The notes beneath the pieces are model-generated. The model worked only from the letters and a program-made list of their open reading frames with translations, was not told the origin of the DNA and searched no databases. A DNA stretch of 64,000 nt, taken from Pedobacter westerhofensis. Its GTDB lineage: Bacteria > Bacteroidota > Bacteroidia > Sphingobacteriales > Sphingobacteriaceae. Every line of letters starts with the position of its first letter. Positions within the stretch are counted from its first letter, which is position 1. The position numbers were made by a program, and so were the translations under genes. The DNA is taken from NCBI RefSeq assembly GCF_900182595.1, contig NZ_FXTN01000009.1, forward strand, positions 186,001-250,000. The letters run 5' to 3'. Positions 17,786 through 24,438 of the stretch are shown here, piece by piece.

Positions 17786-17847
17786 TATCAATGTTTATTG
17801 ATATCACTATATCTAAATGCTTAGATATTTTTTGGAATGCGTTCCAA
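17786..17847. repeat. Three consecutive stem-loops with 4-nt loops
   Basis: Three perfect inverted repeats in a row, each with a 4-base spacer. TATCAAT/ATTGATA spans 17786-17803, ATATCTAA/TTAGATAT spans 17809-17828, and TTGGAA/TTCCAA spans 17832-17847. The second is followed by ATTTTTT, as in an intrinsic terminator. They lie between the GntR operators and the TPP riboswitch, in a gene-free stretch (17628-18066). Function is unknown: operators or RNA hairpins are both possible. Confidence 0.6.
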
Positions 17848-17925
17848 GGATCGCTTTCTAATCTTTTTTTTTAAAAAATTCATGATAATTTCTTTTTTTA
17901 AGATATAATTTATACGTTTACAAAA

Positions 17926-17996
17926 ACTTTAGGGGTGCCTTGTGCTGAGATATACCCTTTGAACCTGATGCAGTTAGTACTGCCGAAGGGAAAAGT
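17926..17996 (+). ncRNA. TPP riboswitch (THI element) aptamer
   Basis: Matches the thi-box core: AGGGGTGCC, then GCTGAGA, CCTTTGAACCTGAT, GTTAGTACTGC and GAAGGGAA. Helix P1 closes with ACTTT (17926-17930) and AAAGT (17992-17996). It precedes thiS and the thiamine operon and is followed at once by a terminator hairpin, so thiamine pyrophosphate binding should reduce transcription of the operon. The aptamer is compact, with a short P3. Confidence 0.95.
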
Positions 17997-17997
17997 G

Positions 17998-18024
17998 AGA
18001 CAATTGCTATGTTGTCTTTTTTCT
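17998..18024 (+). terminator. Riboswitch expression-platform terminator
   Basis: Stem AGACAA/TTGTCT (17998-18003 and 18012-18017) with an 8-base loop, followed by TTTTTCTC. It begins two bases after P1 of the TPP aptamer, which points to transcriptional attenuation of thiS and the genes after it. Confidence 0.75.
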
Positions 18025-18066
18025 CTCCTGTTACAGGCAATTCCTATCGTTTAAAAATAATAAAAG

Positions 18067-18270
18067 ATGGAAATTACTGTAAACAATCAAGCCTTTAAGC
18101 TCAATGCTTCTTCATCTGTATCGCAGCTGTTGTCTGCTGTTTTACATGTTCCGGGAAACGGTATTGCGATAGCCGTGAACCAGGCTATTGTCCCGAAATC
18201 CGATTGGCCCGCATATATGCTCAAACCCGGTGATCAGGTTGTGCTCATCAAAGCCACACAGGGGGGCTGA
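18067..18270 (+). CDS. thiS: Sulfur carrier protein ThiS
   Basis: A 67-residue ubiquitin-fold protein whose C-terminus ends in Gly-Gly, the site that is adenylated and thiocarboxylated to supply sulfur for the thiazole ring. The MEITVNNQAFKLNASSSVSQLL start and GIAIAVNQAIVPKSDW segment are typical ThiS. It is the first gene behind the TPP riboswitch. The adenylating enzyme ThiF is not in this operon, so activation must come from a gene elsewhere. Confidence 0.93.
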   Translation: MEITVNNQAFKLNASSSVSQLLSAVLHVPGNGIAIAVNQAIVPKSDWPAYMLKPGDQVVLIKATQGG

Positions 18271-18395
18271 CCAGTTTACAAAACCTATTATCCTTTATGC
18301 CCGGGGGCGGCTTTGCTGTAGATTTTACATCAGACTGACCAGCCGCAAGAGCATAGAAACGAATCAATCTGTCAAACTGCTTAAAAAAATCATCA

Positions 18396-20279
18396 ATGAA
18401 AACAGAAAAAACTCCGAATGATGAGGTCATCAGCAGGACGCCCTTTCCGGCATCCCGAAAAATCTTTGTAAAAGGCGAGCTTCACCCGGTTGAAGTCGCG
18501 ATGCGTGAAATCAGTCTTAGCGAAACAAAGATCCATAACGGATTTGGTTTAACTGAGGCAAATCCTCCGGTAACGGTTTATGACACGAGTGGCCCGTATA
18601 CGGATCCCAATGCAGTGATTGATGTAAAAGCGGGCCTGCCAAGGATCAGGGAACAATGGATCGCGGGCAGGGGGGATGTGGAAAAACTTGATCAGATTTC
18701 GTCGGAATACGGAACAAAAAGACTGCATGATCCTTCGCTGGATCACCTGCGCTTTGCTTTTCAGCATCAGCCCTACCGGGCAAAGGCGGGCAGTAACGTC
18801 AGCCAGATGCATTATGCAAAAAAGGGGATCATTACGGCAGAGATGGAATACATCGCGATCAGGGAAAACCAGCGTATCGACCTGGTAAATGAACAACTGG
18901 GTGATCAGGCCTCAACGATGAACCATCAGCATCAGGGACATAGTTTCGGGGCGAACACTCCGCAGGGGTATATCACACCAGAATTTGTGCGCCAGGAAGT
19001 AGCTGCCGGCAGAGCTGTTATCCCTTCCAATATTAACCATCCGGAATCAGAGCCCATGATCATTGGCAGGAACTTCCTGGTCAAGATCAACGCCAATATT
19101 GGAAATTCAGCCGTAACATCAAGTATTGAGGAAGAAGTTGAAAAGGCAGTATGGGCTTGCCGCTGGGGTGCAGATACCATTATGGATTTATCTACCGGTA
19201 AAAACATCCATGAAACCCGGGAATGGATTATCCGTAATTCACCAGTGCCTATCGGTACGGTTCCGATCTATCAGGCGCTGGAAAAAGTGAATGGCAAAGC
19301 TGAAGACCTTACCTGGGAACTGTTCAGGGATACCCTGATTGAACAGGCAGAACAGGGGGTAGATTATTTTACGATCCATGCAGGGGTGCTGCTGCGTTAT
19401 ATTCCGCTCACGGCAAAAAGGGTTACGGGAATTGTTTCCCGTGGTGGATCGATCATGGCAAAATGGTGCCTTGCGCATCACCAGGAAAGTTTTCTGTATA
19501 CTCATTTTGAAGAAATCTGTGAGATCATGAAGGCTTATGATGTAGCTTTTTCATTGGGCGACGGACTAAGGCCGGGATGTATTGCAGATGCTAACGACGA
19601 AGCGCAGTTTGCTGAGCTGGAAACACTTGGGGAGCTGACGAAGATTGCCTGGAAGCATGATGTACAGACGATCATTGAAGGGCCGGGACATGTGCCAATG
19701 CACCTGATCAAGGCTAATATGGAAAAACAGTTGGAACATTGTTCTGAAGCACCATTTTATACACTGGGGCCATTGACTACGGATATTGCCCCGGGCTATG
19801 ATCACATCACTTCTGCCATTGGTGCTGCCATGATCGGCTGGTTTGGTACGGCGATGCTGTGTTACGTAACGCCAAAAGAACACCTGGGCTTACCGAATAA
19901 AAAAGATGTAAAGGATGGGGTGATTACGTATAAAATTGCAGCGCATGCGGCCGACCTGGCAAAAGGGCATCCCGGGGCACAGTACCGTGATAATGCTTTG
20001 AGCAAAGCCAGGTTTGAATTCAGATGGGAGGACCAGTTTAACCTTTCTCTTGATCCGGATACGGCGAAAGAATTTCATGATGAAACATTGCCGGCGGATG
20101 GCGCAAAAATCGCGCATTTCTGTTCGATGTGCGGCCCGAATTTTTGCTCGATGAAGATTACGCAGGATGTACGGGAGTATGCGGCTAAGCAGGGCGTTGA
20201 TGATGAGGCCGCACTGGCAAAAGGAATGGAAGAGAAATCGCGCGAATTCGCCGCAAAAGGAAGCGAGATTTATTTGTAG
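18396..20279 (+). CDS. thiC: Phosphomethylpyrimidine synthase ThiC
   Basis: A 627-residue radical-SAM enzyme that rearranges aminoimidazole ribotide into the pyrimidine half of thiamine. The C-terminal cluster motif CxxCxxxxC is at Cys576, Cys579 and Cys584 (CSMCGPNFCSM). Conserved landmarks include MHYAKKGIITAEMEYIAIRE, GADTIMDLSTG and EGPGHVPMH. The long N-terminal domain is present, so the protein is full length. It lies 125 bases after thiS in the riboswitch-controlled operon. Confidence 0.97.
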   Translation: MKTEKTPNDEVISRTPFPASRKIFVKGELHPVEVAMREISLSETKIHNGFGLTEANPPVTVYDTSGPYTDPNAVIDVKAGLPRIREQWIAGRGDVEKLDQISSEYGTKRLHDPSLDHLRFAFQHQPYRAKAGSNVSQMHYAKKGIITAEMEYIAIRENQRIDLVNEQLGDQASTMNHQHQGHSFGANTPQGYITPEFVRQEVAAGRAVIPSNINHPESEPMIIGRNFLVKINANIGNSAVTSSIEEEVEKAVWACRWGADTIMDLSTGKNIHETREWIIRNSPVPIGTVPIYQALEKVNGKAEDLTWELFRDTLIEQAEQGVDYFTIHAGVLLRYIPLTAKRVTGIVSRGGSIMAKWCLAHHQESFLYTHFEEICEIMKAYDVAFSLGDGLRPGCIADANDEAQFAELETLGELTKIAWKHDVQTIIEGPGHVPMHLIKANMEKQLEHCSEAPFYTLGPLTTDIAPGYDHITSAIGAAMIGWFGTAMLCYVTPKEHLGLPNKKDVKDGVITYKIAAHAADLAKGHPGAQYRDNALSKARFEFRWEDQFNLSLDPDTAKEFHDETLPADGAKIAHFCSMCGPNFCSMKITQDVREYAAKQGVDDEAALAKGMEEKSREFAAKGSEIYL

Positions 20280-20373
20280 TCATAGCCGGGGGGCTTGCTG
20301 CAAAACGAGCACAGAATACCTGGGGCGACGGGTTTTTACTGATAGCGCTTAGCCTTAGATTCCGGATGCAAAC

Positions 20374-20413
20374 GATGATCAAGTGATAAAAAGGATGATC
20401 AATTGATAAAAAG
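20374..20413 (+). repeat. 20-bp tandem direct repeat, two copies
   Basis: Two adjacent 20-base units (20374-20393 and 20394-20413) beginning GATGATCAA and ending TGATAAAAAG differ at one position. They lie in the 151-base gap between thiC and tenI, 17 bases before the tenI start. Likely a slippage duplication. Confidence 0.75.
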
Positions 20414-20430
20414 ATTGAAGTTTTGAAAGT

Positions 20431-21051
20431 ATGGAACTGATTGTTGTAACACCACCAGATTATTTTGAAGGAGAAGCAGCGCTGATCAATCAGTTTTTTG
20501 CTGAGGGGCTGCGCCTGCTCCATATCAGGAAAACTGCGGATGATCCGGCGCAGTTCAGGCTGCTGATGAAGGACATAGATCCGGAATATCATCCTTTGAT
20601 CTCCATTCATCAGCATCATGAACTTGCTGAAGAGTTTGATATTGCAAGGCTGCATTTTAAAGAGCAGCGGCGCAGGGAGTTATCATCTGCTGATATTGAA
20701 CACCTGCTGGATGCCGGTTTTTATCTCAGTACTTCTGTACATGAATTGTCCGTCATCACTGAGCTCAGCAGTTTCGGCTATGTCTTCTACGGACCTGTGT
20801 TTGACAGTATCTCCAAGCCGGGTTATCATGCTGTGCAGGGAGATGGATTCGTGCTGCCCCGGATGCCTGCCAAGGTATTTGCTATCGGAGGCGTGGAAGC
20901 AAAGAAACTGGGGCAACTGAAAAAAATGAAGTTTGATGGCGCAGCGGTACTGGGAAGCTTTTGGCACCATGAGATTTCTCCCCTGGCAGCTTTAAAAGAA
21001 CTGTTGAGTAAGATAGAAGAGCATCACAATGAACCCGCAAACGAAGAATAA
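20431..21051 (+). CDS. tenI: TenI-like thiamine phosphate synthase homologue (thiazole tautomerase?)
   Basis: A 206-residue TIM-barrel protein of the ThiE/TenI superfamily. It keeps the overall pattern (LLHIRKTADD, YGPVFDSISKPGY, VFAIGGVEAKK) but lacks the ThiE hallmarks QLR-x-K and the IND loop. The GPVF-x-S-x-SK-x-GY segment resembles TenI, the thiazole tautomerase that isomerises the ThiG product. The true ThiE follows 42 bases downstream, so this copy is more likely TenI. Activity is inferred from motif differences and gene order. Confidence 0.75.
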   Translation: MELIVVTPPDYFEGEAALINQFFAEGLRLLHIRKTADDPAQFRLLMKDIDPEYHPLISIHQHHELAEEFDIARLHFKEQRRRELSSADIEHLLDAGFYLSTSVHELSVITELSSFGYVFYGPVFDSISKPGYHAVQGDGFVLPRMPAKVFAIGGVEAKKLGQLKKMKFDGAAVLGSFWHHEISPLAALKELLSKIEEHHNEPANEE

Positions 21052-21093
21052 ACTGAGCAATAATGGCTGGAACATTATCAACCAAATGATATC

Positions 21094-21714
21094 ATGATCA
21101 TAGAAAAAATACAATATATCTCGCAGGCAGCGGAACAGGGTTCGCATTTGACGGCTATAGAAAAGGTGCTGTGGGATGGGGGAAAATGGATACAGCTGCG
21201 AGTGAAGGAAAAGCCTGAAGAGGAGGTGCTGGAACTTGCCGTAAAGGCCAGTGTACTCTGCCGCAACTACGGTGCAAAACTGATTATAAACGACTATCCG
21301 CAGGTGGCACTTGAAGTGGATGCCTATGGGCTGCATTTGGGGCTGGATGATATGCCTGTACCTGAAGCGAGGGCAATCCTGGGTTACTCCAAATGTATCG
21401 GCGGTACTGCCAATACTTTCAGCGATATACTCAGGAGAGTGGCGGAAGGCGTGGATTATATCGGGCTCGGCCCTTACAGGTTTACCACCACGAAAAAGAA
21501 CCTGAGCCCGGTACTCGGACTGGCAGGTTACAGAATGATCCTGCAGCAGATGCGGGAGGCCGGAATCACTACGCCAGTCATTGCCATAGGAGGGATTGAA
21601 TTGCCGGATATAGATCTGTTGTTATCTGCAGGTGTTCATGGTATTGCAGTCTCGGGATTATTAACAAGAAGTAACCACTTAAACGAAGAATTTTATGTTA
21701 ACTATAGCAGATAA
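21094..21714 (+). CDS. thiE: Thiamine phosphate synthase ThiE
   Basis: A 206-residue enzyme that joins hydroxymethylpyrimidine pyrophosphate and thiazole phosphate to make thiamine phosphate. ThiE motifs are intact: WIQLRVKEK, KLIINDY, AYGLHLGLDDM, DYIGLGPYRFTTTKK and VIAIGGIEL. The last 20 bases overlap the thiG start in another frame, so translation is probably coupled. The pyrimidine kinase ThiD normally needed to make its substrate is not encoded in this window. Confidence 0.92.
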   Translation: MIIEKIQYISQAAEQGSHLTAIEKVLWDGGKWIQLRVKEKPEEEVLELAVKASVLCRNYGAKLIINDYPQVALEVDAYGLHLGLDDMPVPEARAILGYSKCIGGTANTFSDILRRVAEGVDYIGLGPYRFTTTKKNLSPVLGLAGYRMILQQMREAGITTPVIAIGGIELPDIDLLLSAGVHGIAVSGLLTRSNHLNEEFYVNYSR

Positions 21715-22462
21715 AGTATTTGGCTCCCGTTTACTCACAGGTACGGGGAAGTTTAATTCAGCGGTGCTGATGGAGGAGGCCTTGCTGGCCTCTGGTTCTG
21801 AATTGGTTACTGTAGCGCTAAAGCGGGTGGACCTGAAAAGCCAGGAGGATGATATCCTCAGTCACCTGAAATATCCGCATATCAGTTTACTGCCCAATAC
21901 TTCGGGTGTGCGCAATGCGAAGGAAGCTGTCTTTGCGGCACAGCTGGCAAGGGAAGCGCTGGAAACCAACTGGTTGAAACTGGAGATCCACCCGGATCCT
22001 AAATACCTGATGCCTGACCCGATAGAAACGCTGAAAGCAACCGAAGAACTGGCGAAACTGGGATTTATCATCCTGCCTTATATCCACGCAGACCCTGTTT
22101 TATGCAAGCGCCTGGAAGATGCCGGCACAGCTGCAGTTATGCCACTCGGATCTCCTATTGGCAGCAATAAAGGGCTCAAAACAATTGATTTCCTGGAGAT
22201 GATCATCAGCCAGAGCAATGTTCCGGTGATCGTTGATGCCGGGATCGGCGCGCCCTCTGATGCTGCCAAAGCAATGGAAATAGGAGCAGATGCCGTACTT
22301 GTTAATACTGCGATCGCGGTTTCCGGTGACCCTGTACGTATGGCTGAAGCCTTTAAGATCGCGGTAATTGCAGGAAGAATGGCCTACGAAGCAAAATTGG
22401 GTTCCCTTAGTTCACAGGCTGCTGCAAGCAGTCCCTTAACCTCCTTCCTGGATGAACTTTAG
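21695..22462 (+). CDS. thiG: Thiazole synthase ThiG
   Basis: A 255-residue TIM-barrel enzyme that builds thiazole phosphate from deoxyxylulose phosphate, dehydroglycine and ThiS thiocarboxylate. Visible motifs are SRLLTGTGKF, LLPNTSGVRNAKEAV, WLKLEIHPDPKYLMPDP (its Lys is the likely Schiff-base residue), GSPIGSNKGL and VDAGIGAPSDAAKAMEIGAD. It overlaps thiE by 20 bases and thiH by 11, forming a tightly coupled block. Confidence 0.96.
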   Translation: MLTIADKVFGSRLLTGTGKFNSAVLMEEALLASGSELVTVALKRVDLKSQEDDILSHLKYPHISLLPNTSGVRNAKEAVFAAQLAREALETNWLKLEIHPDPKYLMPDPIETLKATEELAKLGFIILPYIHADPVLCKRLEDAGTAAVMPLGSPIGSNKGLKTIDFLEMIISQSNVPVIVDAGIGAPSDAAKAMEIGADAVLVNTAIAVSGDPVRMAEAFKIAVIAGRMAYEAKLGSLSSQAAASSPLTSFLDEL

Positions 22463-23561
22463 CCAGATTTTTGAAACTTATAGCTGGGAGGAGACCAGTA
22501 AAAGTATTTACGCGAAGAACGCTGGTGATGTTGAGGCAGCACTGGCAAAAAAAACACGGACACTGGAGGATTTTAAGGCACTCATCTCCCCGGCGGCTGC
22601 GCCATATCTGGAGCAGATGGCACAGCTGAGCAGGCAGCTGACGCTCAAAAGGTTTGGCAAGGTGATGCAATTATACGTACCACTGTATCTTTCCAATGAA
22701 TGCAATAACATCTGTACATACTGTGGCTTTAGTTTTGACAACAAGGTGCGTCGTAAAACATTGTCCCCGATAGAGATCATGCAGGAGGTAGCGGTGATCA
22801 AAGATATGGGTTATGACCATGTGCTGCTGGTAACAGGAGAAGCCAATCAGACGGTGCATACGGATTACTTTAAAAAGGTACTGGAGCTGATCCGCCCTCA
22901 TTTCTCGCATATCTCCATGGAAGTACAGCCGATGGATCAGGAGGATTATCAGGAGCTGATTCCTATGGGCCTGAATACTGTACTGGTTTACCAGGAGACT
23001 TACCACAGGGAAGATTACAAAAAGCACCACCCAAAGGGCAAAAAATCCAACTTTGAATACCGGCTTGAAACACCGGACAGGTTAGGAGCCGCAGGGATTC
23101 ATAAAATGGGATTGGGTGTGCTGATCGGTCTGGAAGACTGGCGTACAGACTCTTTCTTTACTGCCTTACATCTGGGATACCTGGAAAAAAAATACTGGAA
23201 AAGCAAGTATAGCCTGTCCTTTCCGCGGCTGCGGCCCTTTAGCGGTGGACTGGAGCCGAAGGTTGAAATGAGCGACCGGGAGCTGGTACAGCTGATCTGC
23301 GCTTACAGGCTGCTGAACGGGGAAGTAGAGCTGTCCATTTCCACCCGGGAGTCTACCATATTTCGTGATCATATCGTTAATCTAGGAATTACTGCGATTA
23401 GTGCAGGTTCAAAAACAAATCCCGGGGGATACGCAGTAGAGCCGGAATCGCTGGAGCAGTTTGAGATTTCGGACGACCGGAGCCCTGCGGAAATTGCGGA
23501 TATGCTGCGAAAACAGGGGTATGAACCGGTTTGGAAGGATTGGGACAGTAGCCTCGCCTAA
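22452..23561 (+). CDS. thiH: 2-iminoacetate synthase ThiH
   Basis: A 369-residue radical-SAM tyrosine lyase that makes dehydroglycine for ThiG anaerobically. The CxxxCxxC motif is Cys84, Cys88 and Cys91 (CNNICTYCGF). HVLLVTGEA, METYH-like VYQETYHREDYKKHHP and GLGVLIGLEDWRTD are ThiH signatures. Use of ThiH rather than the oxygen-dependent ThiO fits the low-oxygen theme of the region. It is the last thi gene here, and an inverted repeat follows its stop. Confidence 0.96.
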   Translation: MNFSQIFETYSWEETSKSIYAKNAGDVEAALAKKTRTLEDFKALISPAAAPYLEQMAQLSRQLTLKRFGKVMQLYVPLYLSNECNNICTYCGFSFDNKVRRKTLSPIEIMQEVAVIKDMGYDHVLLVTGEANQTVHTDYFKKVLELIRPHFSHISMEVQPMDQEDYQELIPMGLNTVLVYQETYHREDYKKHHPKGKKSNFEYRLETPDRLGAAGIHKMGLGVLIGLEDWRTDSFFTALHLGYLEKKYWKSKYSLSFPRLRPFSGGLEPKVEMSDRELVQLICAYRLLNGEVELSISTRESTIFRDHIVNLGITAISAGSKTNPGGYAVEPESLEQFEISDDRSPAEIADMLRKQGYEPVWKDWDSSLA

Positions 23562-23579
23562 GTTAATTGCGCCAGGACA

Positions 23580-23625
23580 CAAACAATCTTTAACGGGTAA
23601 CGTTAAACTCGTTAAAGATTGTTTG
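23580..23625. repeat. 16-bp perfect inverted repeat after thiH
   Basis: Arms CAAACAATCTTTAACG (23580-23595) and CGTTAAAGATTGTTTG (23610-23625) are exact reverse complements with a 14-base spacer that itself contains AACGTT. It could end thi transcription, but no U-run follows. The second arm ends five bases before the next ATG, so in RNA it could also cover that start. Confidence 0.8.
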
Positions 23626-23630
23626 CAAGT

Positions 23631-24368
23631 ATGCCTGTTAAATCCCTTTACCTTCTCTTTCTCCTTTATTTTGTTCCTTTTAATATATCAGCTCAATTTT
23701 CTGACAGCACGCATTATTCTGTGAATTATGCTACTACAGGATCTATCAATAAAACAAATGACGGTAATACGTATCTTCTGAACAACGCAGCAAAGTTTGG
23801 TATAAAAAAGAAAGCCTTTAACCTGAATTTCAGCAATACCTGGGTTTATGGAAAGCAGGACCGGCAACTGACAAACAATGACTTTTCTTCGGCGCTCGAC
23901 TTTAATCTGTACAGCTCGCTGCCTCATTTCTTTTACTGGGGACTCGCCAATTATAATACCAGTAAATCACTGATGATCAATAATCAACTGCTTGCCGGTG
24001 CCGGCGTAGCCTACAGTATTTATGACAGGAAAAATGTTTATGTGAACATCAGTGACGGTGTCCTGTTTGACAGCAGTGACCTTATGCTTGCAGATGGCGT
24101 GCAGGATGTATATCAGACGTACAGGAACTCGCTCCGGCTGGTCTTTAAGGTTACCATTAAAGAGTTTATCGTGATTAATAATTCCACCTTTTTTCAACCC
24201 TCATTAAAAAAATGGGAGGATTACAATTTCAGGTCGGATTCCGGGCTTTCTTTTAAAGTAAGCAAGTGGTTGAGTTTAACTACGGCCTTAAATTATAACC
24301 GTGTTTCCAGAACGGACAGGGAAAACCTGTTGTTCACCTATGGGCTGTCTTTTGAAAAGTTTTTTTGA
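23631..24368 (+). CDS. DUF481-like outer-membrane protein
   Basis: A 245-residue exported protein. Signal peptide MPVKSLYLLFLLYFVPFNISA with likely cleavage after Ala21. The rest is alternating beta strands typical of a small outer-membrane barrel, ending in a C-terminal Phe (LLFTYGLSFEKFF), a sorting signal for the BAM machinery. Overall pattern resembles DUF481 (YdiY-like). A TTG four codons upstream is possible, but the ATG gives a clean signal peptide. The start lies just behind a 16-bp inverted repeat. Function is unknown. Confidence 0.8.
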   Translation: MPVKSLYLLFLLYFVPFNISAQFSDSTHYSVNYATTGSINKTNDGNTYLLNNAAKFGIKKKAFNLNFSNTWVYGKQDRQLTNNDFSSALDFNLYSSLPHFFYWGLANYNTSKSLMINNQLLAGAGVAYSIYDRKNVYVNISDGVLFDSSDLMLADGVQDVYQTYRNSLRLVFKVTIKEFIVINNSTFFQPSLKKWEDYNFRSDSGLSFKVSKWLSLTTALNYNRVSRTDRENLLFTYGLSFEKFF

Positions 24369-24438
24369 GGATTATTCGTGATATGTTTGAATGAATAGCT
24401 GTATTCGGATATGTTTGTAATCGTATTACCCATTATAA

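Noticed and set aside
20374..20413. Repeats considered as a CRISPR remnant
   Set aside because: The two units are directly adjacent without a spacer and no cas gene is present.
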